This document shows, piece by piece, positions 37,767 to 46,968 of a stretch of DNA of 64,000 nucleotides; position 1 is the stretch's first letter; each line of letters begins with the position of its first letter. Source of the stretch: Alteromonas sp. MMG017 (GTDB taxonomy: Bacteria; Pseudomonadota; Gammaproteobacteria; Enterobacterales; Alteromonadaceae); assembly GCF_018100795.1 (NCBI RefSeq), contig NZ_JAGJDY010000009.1:124001-188000 (forward strand). Direction: 5' to 3'. The notes beneath the pieces are model-generated. The model was not told the origin of the DNA. It searched no databases and saw only the letters and a program-made list of their open reading frames with translations. Made by a program: the position numbers and the translations under genes.

Positions 37767-38185
37767 TTATAAATCTCATATTTTGTATGTTCAATATTAC
37801 AGCGGTTCTAGCTTTCAACGTGAATAGATGTGTAGCGGTTCAACTTCTTGCCGAGTTTGCAAATTAAGGCAAGATAAGGAAAAAGCGCACCCTTTATACT
37901 CAGATGCCTTCGCACAAATAAACTAGAACAACACCTTATGCGTGATAACACTATTTTACATCAAACACGGAGATAAAGATGTCGAAATCGAGTTAAAATT
38001 TGAGAGGAGTTTTGTAGAGGCTTTGTGGGATTAATTTGTGGAGACTAATTTTTTGGACAGCCACCGCCAGTATTTAATGAACAGGAAAGCCTTTAGGAGA
38101 AAACGCTAAGGAAGTAAGAGGATCAGAGTACTTTGAAACCGTAAGTTAACTCTGCCCCATTTTTGCTGCCTCTTTTTAGCGATAG
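37767..38185. other. Gene-free stretch before the NfeD/SPFH pair
   Basis: About 420 bases. It contains the REP-like imperfect palindrome at 38120-38158 and otherwise no support for a gene. Confidence 0.4.
38120..38158. repeat. REP-like imperfect palindrome
   Basis: GGATCAGAGT and ACTCTGCCCC (8 of 10 complementary) flank a 19-base centre. Similar CAGAGTACTTTGA/ACTCTG(A/C)CCC arms are familiar around REP-type elements in proteobacteria, so this may be a decayed copy. Confidence 0.35.
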
Positions 38186-38635
38186 CTATGCAGGTTTAAC
38201 GTGTAGAACACCTACTTCCACTTTCACCACTTCAGCCGTTGCACCTTTTTTCAGAATAGACGAAGACTTAACAGACCATACCACGCCAGAAAAGCGCGCT
38301 TTACCCGGCTCGCCAGGCGCTACATCACTTTCTAATTCGAATTGGGTACCAATCCAGTCTGACTTCACTTCTTTCGGCGCTCGATCTCGTTGTAGCAACT
38401 TCATTGGCCGCCACAGCACAAAGGTAAGTACCGAATCGATAATAGCTATAGCAATAAATGCGTCTAACAATTCCTCATCTAAAATCCCGATATACATAAG
38501 GCCCGACGCGAGCATCATGGAGATGCCCAACGTCAAAAGTAATATGGTGGTGAACCCCATCATTACTTCGAGAATAAGCAATGCTAAGCCTATGCCGATT
38601 AAAAAATGAGGTAAGTTGGTAAACATATTATCCAT
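38186..38635 (-). CDS. NfeD family membrane protein
   Basis: A 149-aa protein with three to four hydrophobic helices in residues 8-75 and a C-terminal OB-fold-type domain (GTQFELESDVAPGEPGKARF, VGVLHV). NfeD proteins pair with SPFH proteins. It starts 2 bases after the stop of the SPFH gene, confirming an operon. The role is probably membrane-microdomain or protein-quality control; details are not visible. Confidence 0.88.
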   Translation of the reverse strand: MDNMFTNLPHFLIGIGLALLILEVMMGFTTILLLTLGISMMLASGLMYIGILDEELLDAFIAIAIIDSVLTFVLWRPMKLLQRDRAPKEVKSDWIGTQFELESDVAPGEPGKARFSGVVWSVKSSSILKKGATAEVVKVEVGVLHVKPA

Positions 38636-38637
38636 TG

Positions 38638-39582
38638 CTATGCCTTTTTGCCTATTGCGTTCGCAATAGTCATTGCTTGCGCTACAACGTTGCCTATTTC
38701 TGTTCCGCTGTCAGGCAACAATACAATTGAAGACTCTTTGGCAATTTTCTCTTTTGCTTGAATCGCGCCTTTCGCCAGTTCAAGCTGCACCGCTTTTTGG
38801 CCCTCTATCGTGGCTGCCGCTTTACCTACAGTATCAATAGCTTCTGCATCCGCTTGTGCAACGCGAATAATAGCTTGAGCCTCACCATCGGCTTTTAATA
38901 TTTGTTCTTCTCTGTCAGCTTCTGCGGCAAGCACTATAGCTTGTTTGTCACCTTCTGCACGGTTAATGGCCGCTTGACGATCACCTTCAGATTCTAAAAT
39001 TTGTGCGCGCTTCAATCGCTCAGCTTTCATTTGCTGTTCCATAGCATCTAGCACTGAATTCGGCGGGTTAATATCTTTTAGCTCGTAACGTAACACCTGA
39101 ACGCCCCACGGAGCAGCGGCTTCGTTAAGCGCAGACACAATATTCGTGTTTAATAAGTCTCGCTCTTCAAAGGTTTTATCTAACTCCATTTTTCCGAGCT
39201 CAGAGCGCATGGTGGTTTGTGCCAACTGCGTTACCGCAAATGTATAGTCTTCTACACCGTAAGTGGCTTTGTAAGGGTCAACGACTTTAAAATACAACAC
39301 GCCATCAACGCTTAACGTAATGTTGTCTTTAGTAATTGCAGACTGTTCAGGTACGTCACCCGCCTGCTCTTTTAACGAGCGATTTGCCGCAACAGCATCA
39401 ATAAAGGGAACGATAAAATTTAGACCGGCTTCCAAGGTGGTGTTGTACTTACCAAAACGTTCGATAATGTACGCGCGGTTTTGAGGTACAAATTTTATTG
39501 ACGATTTAAGGCCAATAACAATAAGCACAAGTAAGATGACTTGGTACGAAAAAACGTATCCTAATAAGGTTTCTAATTCCAT
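38638..39582 (-). CDS. SPFH-domain (stomatin/QmcA-like) membrane protein
   Basis: A 314-aa protein. One N-terminal TM helix (YQVILLVLIVIGL) is followed by the SPFH domain with FVPQNRAYIIERFGKY and VDGVLYFKVVDPYKATYGVE, then a long Ala/Glu/Arg-rich coiled coil (about 190-270). Family members assemble into membrane rings. It is co-transcribed with the NfeD protein. Resembles E. coli QmcA/YbbK. Confidence 0.92.
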   Translation of the reverse strand: MELETLLGYVFSYQVILLVLIVIGLKSSIKFVPQNRAYIIERFGKYNTTLEAGLNFIVPFIDAVAANRSLKEQAGDVPEQSAITKDNITLSVDGVLYFKVVDPYKATYGVEDYTFAVTQLAQTTMRSELGKMELDKTFEERDLLNTNIVSALNEAAAPWGVQVLRYELKDINPPNSVLDAMEQQMKAERLKRAQILESEGDRQAAINRAEGDKQAIVLAAEADREEQILKADGEAQAIIRVAQADAEAIDTVGKAAATIEGQKAVQLELAKGAIQAKEKIAKESSIVLLPDSGTEIGNVVAQAMTIANAIGKKA

Positions 39583-40029
39583 TTACCTACTCCTAAACGA
39601 TTACTACAACAGCTTTTAATTAGCTTTTATATCACAAAATGAAATCACAAAAAGCAGTTTAATTGTCAGTAAATATTACGGTTGAGTCGAGTGATTTTAT
39701 ATCCGATTTATGAAAAGCTATATGGACACCCACTGTAATCGATGAGTAAAAGGTAGGTTTGCCTAGTACCTTATTGCTTCGAAATACTAAGGCTATGTTC
39801 AAATCTGATACAGGTTGGTGTGAGTGATTCGCTCCCGCTTATAATGTGGGTGTCTCATTTCACTCATCTACATTATCTTGTATGTCTACTTCCATTTTAA
39901 TAGCTAAACACGGGCTATAATTTAAAATAAAAGCTCTATTTTCTATTACTTTTTAACACCTTAGCCTCTGCTTAAAAAATAACCATTGCAATACATAGAA
40001 GTACTATGTAATTTATACATAACACTCCT
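39583..40029. promoter_or_regulatory. Divergent intergenic region SPFH / PadR
   Basis: About 450 bases containing both promoters. The only clear element is the PadR-type palindrome at 39992-40010. The rest is AT-rich with no gene. Confidence 0.45.
39992..40010. promoter_or_regulatory. Perfect palindrome, probable PadR operator
   Basis: TACATAG (39992-39998) and CTATGTA (40004-40010) flank AAGTA, immediately upstream of the PadR-like gene. The ACAT/ATGT half-sites fit known PadR-family operators, suggesting autoregulation. Confidence 0.7.
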
Positions 40030-40044
40030 ATGCAAAGAGTCGCT

Positions 40045-40377
40045 ATGGCTTCCACAATTGCAAAAGACTTAGTCGCTGCTTCAGCAACGCCGTTAATCCT
40101 CTCTATTTTGAAGAATGGAGACAGTTACGGTTACGAAATTATTCAGCAGGTAAAAGAGCATTCGAACGGTTTGCTTGAATGGGCAGATGGAATGCTATAC
40201 CCCATTTTGCATCGCATGGAGAAAAACGACTTCATTGAATCCTATTGGGGTAAGGCCGACACGGGTAGAAAGCGAAAGTATTACACCTTGCAGGATGAAG
40301 GCCGCAAAGAACTACTTAAGATGCAAGATCAGTGGCATCAGCTATACACTTTACTTATGTCTTTCAAAGGAGAATAA
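40045..40377 (+). CDS. PadR family transcriptional regulator
   Basis: A 110-aa winged-helix repressor. Motifs PLILSILKNGDSYGYEIIQQ, LEWADGMLYPILHRMEKNDFI and GRKRKYYTLQDEGRKEL are typical. The ATG at 40045 gives the usual family N-terminus (MASTIAKDLVAAS) with AAAGAG upstream; ATG 40030 would add five residues. A HAAS-type membrane protein follows after 3 bases, the usual PadR-HAAS pair. The palindrome upstream is the likely operator. Confidence 0.9.
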   Translation: MASTIAKDLVAASATPLILSILKNGDSYGYEIIQQVKEHSNGLLEWADGMLYPILHRMEKNDFIESYWGKADTGRKRKYYTLQDEGRKELLKMQDQWHQLYTLLMSFKGE

Positions 40378-40380
40378 CGT

Positions 40381-40866
40381 ATGTTTGATCTCGATAACGC
40401 TGTTGAAAATTGGTGTAATAAGGTTGTCTCTCACAACATCTGGGATGCAGATAAAATTGATGAATTGAAAGATCACCTATATTGCATTATCGAACAAGAT
40501 GTCAATTCGGGCACCGATGAAAAACTCGCTTTTGAAAAAGCGACCAGTGATTTAGGCTATCCCGAAGCAGAAATTAAGGCATCTTCTGGCCGAGCCAAAA
40601 TTATCCAAAGAATATGTCGAGTATTAAATAAAATTGAAGGCAATCCCTCTTCAGATTCACCTTTGGTCATAGGTCACGCAATAATATGGGCTAGCGTAAT
40701 GCTTGCAATGGCGTTAGTGGTTGATGATAAAGACACTAATGGAGCTGTGCTAATGGTTCTGATGCTAGGCTGGTTTGCCAGCTTTACCATTCTTGACGGT
40801 ACGAAAACTTCAGCAAAAAAAGAGTGGGCTTGTTTAAAACGTTTCGTTGAACGGAAATTGTCTTAA
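40381..40866 (+). CDS. HAAS/permease-prefix domain membrane protein
   Basis: A 161-aa protein. The N-terminal half (MFDLDNAVENWCNKVVSHNI, LKDHLYCIIEQDVNSGTDE, AFEKATSDLGYP) matches the HAAS/permease-prefix helical domain that is typically coupled to PadR regulators; two TM helices follow (about 98-135). It is translationally linked to the PadR gene. It probably transmits a signal or modulates the regulator at the membrane; the details are inferred. Confidence 0.75.
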   Translation: MFDLDNAVENWCNKVVSHNIWDADKIDELKDHLYCIIEQDVNSGTDEKLAFEKATSDLGYPEAEIKASSGRAKIIQRICRVLNKIEGNPSSDSPLVIGHAIIWASVMLAMALVVDDKDTNGAVLMVLMLGWFASFTILDGTKTSAKKEWACLKRFVERKLS

Positions 40867-41005
40867 TTCTCCGACTTGGTGGGTGTTAGCGTGATGTTAG
40901 TATTGTTGGAAAAGTAGAGCAAAGGCTTAACCCCACTATAAGCGATATCATTAATAAAAATAAAACCGTCACGTTTTTGCAGAAATTAGTAAAGGGCCTC
41001 TTTAA

Positions 41006-41602
41006 GTGAAGAAAGAAAGTTTTGAAGCGTTAAAAGTTGTTATGGAAAGCTACGCTCCCCTATCAAATGAAACCTGGGATAACTTCTCCAATCTTTGCAA
41101 AGTAAGAACATTAAAAAAGGGGGCTCTTCTCTATGAAGCGGGAAAACATCCAAAAAGTTTTGCTTTTGTGGTGAAAGGGCTGGTCAGAGGGTATGTTATT
41201 AGTGAGCAAGGGCATGAATACAATAAAAACTTCTTTGTCGAAGGGCAGTTTCCCGGTTCAATGACAGCCCTACTTACCTCGCAACCTTCTCGTTTGGCAT
41301 TTGAGACTGTTGAAGACAGTCTGTTGTTGGAAATCGATTTTGCAGGCTTTCGCCAATTACTTTTTTCCAATAACGAGTTGATGAAATATCAAATCATTTA
41401 TCTGGAAAAAAATTGGTTACTGCACAAAGATGCTCGAGAAATAGAATTAGTTCAGGATAATGCCACGCTACGATACCAGCAATTTACCTCTGAGTTTCCC
41501 AACTTGGCGGACAGGCTGCCACTATACCAAATTGCTTCACACCTCGGCGTAACGCCAACACAACTAAGCCGGATACGCAAAAGTCTCAATAATGAAAAAT
41601 AA
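41006..41602 (+). CDS. CRP/FNR family transcriptional regulator
   Basis: A 198-aa regulator starting at GTG 41006 with AAAGGG nine bases upstream. The cNMP-binding-type beta-roll occupies residues 20-120 (LLYEAGKHPKSFAFVVKGLV, FFVEGQFPGS). The C-terminal HTH has LYQIASHLGVTPTQLSRIRK. It lacks the FNR cysteines. It is upstream of a nitroreductase, a DMT-type protein and a GNAT gene in the same direction and probably regulates them; ligand unknown. Confidence 0.85.
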   Translation: MKKESFEALKVVMESYAPLSNETWDNFSNLCKVRTLKKGALLYEAGKHPKSFAFVVKGLVRGYVISEQGHEYNKNFFVEGQFPGSMTALLTSQPSRLAFETVEDSLLLEIDFAGFRQLLFSNNELMKYQIIYLEKNWLLHKDAREIELVQDNATLRYQQFTSEFPNLADRLPLYQIASHLGVTPTQLSRIRKSLNNEK

Positions 41603-41691
41603 CTTTCAAAATCAACCTATGTAAAGGAAGTACATTTCATACCCCGATAATCTTAGTTGAAGTACAACAAAGACAAAATACGGGATATGAC

Positions 41692-42318
41692 ATGAATGTA
41701 ATAAACGCATTAAACTGGCGCTATTCAGTTAAAAGTTTTTCCGAACAAAAGCTACAGCAATGGCAGTTACGCGAACTCCTTGAAGCAACTCGATTGAGCC
41801 CTTCTTCTTACGGACTTCAACCCTATAAGGTCATCGTTATCGAATCAAAAAGCGTGAGGCAACGTTTATTGTCTTTTGCTTATGGCCAAGAGCAAGTAAT
41901 TAAAAGCTCTCATTTACTGGTATTCGCTGCCAGAACTGATATTGGTTCCCACTTAGTCAGTGACTATATTCAGCAGGCTTCGAAAAACAATGATACGTCT
42001 TCTGAATCTCTAACAAGTTTTGCTGCAATGGCTGAAAAAGCGCTAGAAAATATGAACACAAAAGAAGGTATGCACTGGGCACAGCAGCAGGCTTTTATAG
42101 CACTAGGAAATATGTTGACCAGCGCAGCTATGATGAAAATTGATACTTGCCCCATCGGGGGGTTCGACGCTCAAGAATTTGACACCATACTCAATCTTTC
42201 AGATTACAACCTCGCTTCCACGGTTATTTGCCCGATTGGTATTCGTGATCCAAAAGATAAATACAGCCAACGCCGCAAAGTTCGTTTTGATCATCAACAT
42301 CTAGTGATGGAGATATAA
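41692..42318 (+). CDS. Nitroreductase family protein (NfsB-like)
   Basis: A 208-aa FMN-dependent reductase. NWRYSVKSFSEQ and TRLSPSSYGLQPYKVIVI bind FMN; MHWAQQQAFIALGNMLTSAAMM and CPIGGFDAQEFD are typical of the NfsB/NAD(P)H-dependent branch. The next gene begins 1 base after its stop, and the CRP-like gene ends 89 bases before it. Confidence 0.9.
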   Translation: MNVINALNWRYSVKSFSEQKLQQWQLRELLEATRLSPSSYGLQPYKVIVIESKSVRQRLLSFAYGQEQVIKSSHLLVFAARTDIGSHLVSDYIQQASKNNDTSSESLTSFAAMAEKALENMNTKEGMHWAQQQAFIALGNMLTSAAMMKIDTCPIGGFDAQEFDTILNLSDYNLASTVICPIGIRDPKDKYSQRRKVRFDHQHLVMEI

Positions 42319-42319
42319 T

Positions 42320-42775
42320 ATGTGGGCCTTCCCTGCATTAGCAGTACTCGCCGGTGCCGCTATCACTTTTCAGGCCAGTATGAACGCTCGTTTAGGAGTT
42401 CTTCTTAAAAACCCAGTGCTAGCGACAGCTATTGCGTTTTTATTTGCCTGCTTTTTTACCGTATTGTTTATGCTGATAAATCAAAGGCAACTTCCGGTAT
42501 ATGCGGATATTAAGTCTATTCCAACTTACTTATGGTTTGGCGGTATTCTGAGTGCGTTTGGTGTTGGCAGCTATTATTACCTGATCCCGAAAATGGGTGT
42601 GGGCAGCATGATGTCATTTGCACTGAGCGGACAGTTAATTCTTGCAATTGTCGCTGGGCATTTTGGCTGGTTTGAGCAACCAATCAAACCTATTACTTCT
42701 AAAGTTATCATTGGTATTTTAGCCATGGTACTCGGCATCAACCTTATAAACGGGGGATCGAAACATGTCTATTGA
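42320..42775 (+). CDS. DMT family transporter (DUF606/YdcZ-like)
   Basis: A 151-aa membrane protein with five hydrophobic helices; MWAFPALAVLAGAAITFQAS, NARLGVLLKNPVLATAIAFL and VLGINLINGG are typical of the small EamA-type family DUF606. Such half-size transporters usually act as dimers. It overlaps the GNAT start by 11 bases, indicating translational coupling. Confidence 0.85.
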   Translation: MWAFPALAVLAGAAITFQASMNARLGVLLKNPVLATAIAFLFACFFTVLFMLINQRQLPVYADIKSIPTYLWFGGILSAFGVGSYYYLIPKMGVGSMMSFALSGQLILAIVAGHFGWFEQPIKPITSKVIIGILAMVLGINLINGGSKHVY

Positions 42776-43505
42776 TCAACAGAACATTCATAACCTGACC
42801 GCATTATGGGACAAATACAGTTCAGAGCGTGTTATTAATGAAGGGAACAGTACAATACTGGCAACTCGAAGATGGCCTTATCGCAGCTGGTTGGAAGGAG
42901 AAGAAAACCTAGCGCTACAGATATCTGCTACTCCTAAAAGCCACCGAATTACCTCTTGGCCTTACCCATTGCCTAACGCAAATAATGTGGCGTCTATTTC
43001 TCGCTTGGACGAAAACTGGCATTTAGAGTTTGAACAGACAGCCATGTATTTAAAATTGAATGAAACTACATTGCCTACTGAACAACAAAACAACCTAGAT
43101 TTGCGCATAGTCAAAGATGTCGAATCCCTAACTCAATGGTTGCAGATAAGCAGTGAAGCGTTTGGCTACGAGATGGACCATGAAGTATTTAAGCCCTTGT
43201 TGACTGACTGTGACATAGAAATTTATATAGGCTACCTTAACCAGAAACCCGCCGTAAGTGCCTTACTCTATAAGACAGGCAACGTCACTGGACTACATCA
43301 GATGGGTGTCAAAAAAGCTTTTCAAGGCCAAAACGCAGCAAAAAGCGCCATGTATTTGTTACTTGCTCGTGCGCAGCAACAACGGTCTGAATTTATGGTA
43401 TTACAGGCATCTAAAATGGGCCTTCCTCTTTACCTTAAGCTTGGCTTTCAAGCGCAGTTCAAACTATTAAACTTTCATTTTGTTGAAGAGAATAGTGATG
43501 CGTGA
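42765..43505 (+). CDS. GNAT family N-acetyltransferase
   Basis: A 246-aa cytosolic acetyltransferase. The acetyl-CoA-binding segment is VKKAFQGQNAAKSAMYLLL (residues 182-200), followed by the usual FMVLQASKMGLPLYLKLGF. Its N-terminal 120 residues are a divergent second GNAT-like lobe. It overlaps the DMT gene. The substrate may be an amino acid or toxic compound exported by the DMT protein, but this is inference. Confidence 0.85.
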   Translation: MSIDQQNIHNLTALWDKYSSERVINEGNSTILATRRWPYRSWLEGEENLALQISATPKSHRITSWPYPLPNANNVASISRLDENWHLEFEQTAMYLKLNETTLPTEQQNNLDLRIVKDVESLTQWLQISSEAFGYEMDHEVFKPLLTDCDIEIYIGYLNQKPAVSALLYKTGNVTGLHQMGVKKAFQGQNAAKSAMYLLLARAQQQRSEFMVLQASKMGLPLYLKLGFQAQFKLLNFHFVEENSDA

Positions 43506-43728
43506 TGAATTACAGCGCTGTGACCGAGGCTTACAGAACAAAATTGAAATGATATCAAGAAGCTCGGATGGTTTTAGATACGTTGAAAATTACAGAATGA
43601 GAGTGATGACCCATTGTGCACATCGGTTGCCGAATAGGATGCTGTTATCAATCGAGTGAGGTGGATGCTGATCCCTCATTGATGGGGTAGAGCTGTAAAG
43701 GCTATAAGCGTCATGAAGAAAGGAGAAG

Positions 43729-43774
43729 TTGGTCGGTGTGAGAGGATTTGAACCTCCGACCCCTGACACCCCAT
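43729..43774 (-). repeat. Left attachment site: duplicated 3' part of tRNA-Pro(GGG)
   Basis: An exact 46-bp match to the 3' part of the tRNA at 63013-63089, including CCA and the T-arm and stopping in the anticodon loop. The 5' half is absent, so no tRNA is made from it. Confidence 0.95.
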
Positions 43775-43960
43775 TTGTTGTAGCGGACATTGAGCGAACT
43801 CTATAAATTAACGTTAAATCAATAACTTAAACGCAGAAACAAACTAAAATAACAACTCAAAATTCGTAAAACCTCAAAAAACACCAAACATCGCAAAAAC
43901 AGCAACTTACAATACTAAAAACACTGTATTTTGTGACACTTATTTCTTGCAATTATGGAC

Positions 43961-43989
43961 AAAAAAAAACCGCCGTTTCGGCGGTTTTT
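43961..43989 (-). terminator. Bidirectional terminator after the integrase gene
   Basis: CCGCCG (43970-43975) pairs with CGGCGG (43979-43984), loop TTT, with A-rich and T-rich flanks on both sides. It lies between the attachment site and the integrase stop. Confidence 0.85.
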
Positions 43990-43993
43990 AGTA

Positions 43994-45262
43994 TTAAAGC
44001 GTAATCGTGGATGGAGGAACTCGTTTAAATTTTTCATGGCCTTCCTTGTAGTGCTGAGTCATCCCTAAGTCTGAGTGCGCTGCCCGATTCATCGTAATTT
44101 CTTCGTCCCTAGCCTGCTTGTCGTGAAGATAAATCGCAAGAGAACGAATTTCGTGAAAGCCTGGCCGTTCCCTTCTATTTTCAATACCAACATACAACTG
44201 CAATGAATCTCGTAACTTCGAAAACTCTTTGCTCAAATAGCTAGGCTTCAGTTGCCATGGGTGGTTAAAATCACCCGAGTAATTAACTTTGTGGTAACGC
44301 TTTTTACGGTGAACAATGTATAAACAGCTTGGCTCCCTACCCTTAACAAAAGCCTCACCTAAATCTTGCACCGAAGCCTTAATCGTAGTCATCATTTCGT
44401 CAGTAATCGGAATCTCAACTCTTGAAGCATTAGTATGTTGGTTCTTCTCCCGAGAAATCCACATCATGCCATGGACTAAAAATTCTTGAGGAGTATCTTC
44501 GCTTGGCTCTAAATAGGTTTCTGTTTTAGTGCAATACAACTTAGGACTAGAAAAATAGTGACAGTCTGAATATTTCAGGTTCACAATCTCGTTAACTGCA
44601 TGACACGTTTGGAGTGAGAGCATTATTGCTGTTTTTAGAAAAGGTTCAGCCTTGTCAGCCATCATCATGAGTGCATACTTTGAGATACGAATTGGCGTTC
44701 TTGATTTGGCTTTTTTAGACTTTTTCTTAATTTTTTTGTCATTAGCGCAATTTCGTTGCATGTAGCTCATATCAGTAAACTCAGCAAACACGGTTCTTAG
44801 AAAATGAATTTTTCTGTTGCGGACGTTAAAAGAGGCATCAGCATGATACTCATCTAAATACTTATTAATATCTTCTAGCTTAATCTCTTTCGTGTAGTAA
44901 TCTGCGAAGAAAGCGACAAAGCGAGCACTATCTCTTTCAAACGTTTCCAATGTACTTTTAGATTTGCCCTCATTCTCTTCGTCAAGGTTTTGCTTTATCT
45001 TGGGCCACACTTTATAAACGCGTACGTTGTAATTATCTACGCGATGCTTCAAAGACACAGTGCTATTTCGATTTTCTTTATTAAAGTCAATAACAGACTG
45101 CTTAATATCAGAAAGTTTAAATCCGACCGGAAAGTAAGCATCTTTGCCCCTCGAGTTACGATAAAAGTAACGCGTTTGCCCCCTCAATGGCCGCGAGTAA
45201 AGTCCCAATGGCAAATCAGTGTTTTCAATTTTTCGTTTACGTCCCATTTGTACTGAATCCAA
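43994..45262 (-). CDS. Tyrosine-type site-specific integrase of the island
   Basis: A 422-aa recombinase. The C-terminal catalytic region has HEIRSLAIYLH (HxxR) and HSDLGMTQHYKEG with the nucleophile tyrosine. The N-terminal 150 residues form the DNA-binding and SAM-like domains. Where the first catalytic arginine is expected (TGxR in most homologues) the sequence reads SLQTCHAVNEIVNLKYSD, so that residue may be missing or shifted. The gene is next to the left att copy and directly after an excisionase-like gene with zero gap, the usual arrangement at one island end. It should integrate into and excise from tRNA-Pro. Confidence 0.9.
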   Translation of the reverse strand: MDSVQMGRKRKIENTDLPLGLYSRPLRGQTRYFYRNSRGKDAYFPVGFKLSDIKQSVIDFNKENRNSTVSLKHRVDNYNVRVYKVWPKIKQNLDEENEGKSKSTLETFERDSARFVAFFADYYTKEIKLEDINKYLDEYHADASFNVRNRKIHFLRTVFAEFTDMSYMQRNCANDKKIKKKSKKAKSRTPIRISKYALMMMADKAEPFLKTAIMLSLQTCHAVNEIVNLKYSDCHYFSSPKLYCTKTETYLEPSEDTPQEFLVHGMMWISREKNQHTNASRVEIPITDEMMTTIKASVQDLGEAFVKGREPSCLYIVHRKKRYHKVNYSGDFNHPWQLKPSYLSKEFSKLRDSLQLYVGIENRRERPGFHEIRSLAIYLHDKQARDEEITMNRAAHSDLGMTQHYKEGHEKFKRVPPSTITL

Positions 45263-45475
45263 TTAGTTTGCCCCCTTCAGGATGTTGAAGCACTCTTCTC
45301 TGGGGGTTTGATACGTCATTGATTCACGAATATCATCAACGTGGACTCGCCAGATACCGCCCATTTTTGCACCTTTCAGCTCACCGCTTTTAATCCAGTT
45401 GATCACGGTTTGAGACGAAACAGGATCGTCAGACAAGTATTCATTGATGTACTTAGCAACGCGAATTTTTCTCAT
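45263..45475 (-). CDS. Excisionase-like winged-helix protein
   Basis: A 70-aa DNA-binding protein of the excisionase (HTH_17/MerR-like) type: PVSSQTVINWIKSGELKGAK and the wing KMGGIWRVHVDDI. Its stop is followed directly by the integrase start. Such proteins steer tyrosine integrases toward excision. Confidence 0.8.
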   Translation of the reverse strand: MRKIRVAKYINEYLSDDPVSSQTVINWIKSGELKGAKMGGIWRVHVDDIRESMTYQTPREECFNILKGAN

Positions 45476-45886
45476 TTAGAACATTACCTCGTTTGTTGAA
45501 CTGAGCTTATGTTACTAAAAAAAGTAGATTTTCCTATGCCGTTTTCGAGATTTCTGTGAACGAAAAGGCACTAGTGTTACACATAGTGTTGACTTTCCTT
45601 AGAAAATAAATTTGAAAAAAAGTAGTAACTCCAAAAAACTATGATGTGGCGAAATTTGCTTTTAAACCTGAATAAAACATCATCATTTTTATTGTAATAT
45701 AATGAAAAATATGGCATTTTCAATTTCATTGACTGCATAGTCAGCAACAATGTAATTGTTTCCTCCCCAAATTACGCTTAGTTTGAAACACTGCGCCCTT
45801 TGTTGTTTTTTTTATTCACAAACGAAAAAACAAAATCTCCTCAAACATTATGTGAATCGACCAGACTTTATTCGACAGATTCTCGT
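45476..45886. promoter_or_regulatory. AT-rich region upstream of the excisionase-integrase operon
   Basis: About 410 bases, very AT-rich, holding the promoter of the excisionase-integrase operon. CACTA (45569-45573) and TAGTG (45584-45588) form an inverted repeat with a 10-base spacer, a possible operator. No gene is seen. Confidence 0.45.
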
Positions 45887-46612
45887 TTAAAAGCAATACG
45901 CCTTTGGGACGAAAATATAACCTAGCGCTTTATCGCCATATACGATGCCGTCAGCCTTAATTGAATAGAGGCCCGCGATGTAAAGGCATACGATAGCATC
46001 TAAGGCATCTTCGTTGGATTTAAGCGAAATACCCTTCAAGGTCTCAATATAAGTAGCTGATAGAAGTCCCTTCAAGTTTTTGGGTAGGGTTAAAGGCAAT
46101 ACCTTCGAGTGCTCTAGACTTAAAATCAATCTCGCCAATTCAATTTGACCAGCCTTCCTTTCAGCTACACTTCCTTTTTTATAAGCCAACCTTTCAGGTA
46201 GATTGAAACACTCGATTATTGCTGGGTGAGGATAACACTCTATTTGCCATTTAGAGGGTGCCAAGTGGTTAAAACCGTGAGTCTGTAATACTGAGGAAAG
46301 TTCAACACTTAATGCTTCTGGGTAAAGCCGTTTATTTGATGTATGGCAGGAAGCCTTGCGACCACCGTATTCGCGGCTAAGTGCTTTTTCGCATAGCCGC
46401 TGCCCTGTATCATTTTTGATAATGAGCGGAGCATCTATAGCAATGCCTTGAAGGCTCTCTTTTTTTGTTAACTGTTCGATGATTCGAGCCAACCCATAAA
46501 CTGCGGGTTCAAGCGACTCAAGAATAAGTCGATTATGCTTAATGCTGCCAAAAGCTATTGCTGATGGGTTACGCTCACCTTGCCAAGCTAAGTCTATCCC
46601 AGCTAACTTCAT
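45887..46612 (-). CDS. DUF429 family protein (RNase-H-like fold)
   Basis: A 241-aa protein. The family features are MKLAGIDLAWQ at the N-terminus, GIAIDAPLII, CEKALSREYGGRKASCHTSN and SNEDALDAIVCLY. The acidic residues in these motifs resemble an RNase-H-type nuclease core, but activity is not established. In islands such genes often lie near restriction systems. It is upstream-isolated here, with its own ribosome site (AAGGAG). Confidence 0.85.
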   Translation of the reverse strand: MKLAGIDLAWQGERNPSAIAFGSIKHNRLILESLEPAVYGLARIIEQLTKKESLQGIAIDAPLIIKNDTGQRLCEKALSREYGGRKASCHTSNKRLYPEALSVELSSVLQTHGFNHLAPSKWQIECYPHPAIIECFNLPERLAYKKGSVAERKAGQIELARLILSLEHSKVLPLTLPKNLKGLLSATYIETLKGISLKSNEDALDAIVCLYIAGLYSIKADGIVYGDKALGYIFVPKAYCF

Positions 46613-46968
46613 CAGACTTCTCCTTTAAAAATTGGAAAGTTACATAACTTTAGGAGGTTGGTGAAGAAATTTTCCCGTTTAGATAAGGAAAACAATATCC
46701 GTTGCATGTTGAAATACTTGGACAAAGAACATGCTTTATTCACTTATTTTACTCTCTATTTGACCTAGGTTTTGTCACAAAGCGACAGGCTAATAGACAT
46801 GAGATTTAAAGGTTAAAACGGCATTTTGAAGCCAAATGAGACTTCGGTGCTGATTTGTGTTGAGATGTTGTTTTTAGGGGGCTGTAGCGCTTTAGACATC
46901 ATTTTCATCACTCTACATTACTCTTTATTACTTTACTTTTGGCCCCTATTTGACCCCCAGTTGAAAAA
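46613..46968. other. Gene-free stretch within the island
   Basis: About 356 bases between DUF429 and the four-TM gene. CTATTTGACC appears twice (near 46754 and 46945), otherwise no gene, RNA or strong hairpin is visible. Confidence 0.35.

Noticed and set aside
43729..43774. Second functional tRNA-Pro
   Set aside because: Only the 3' part is present; the acceptor 5' strand and D-arm are absent.
43590..43790. 66-aa frame overlapping the left tRNA fragment
   Set aside because: It runs through the att copy, lacks a ribosome site and has no protein character.
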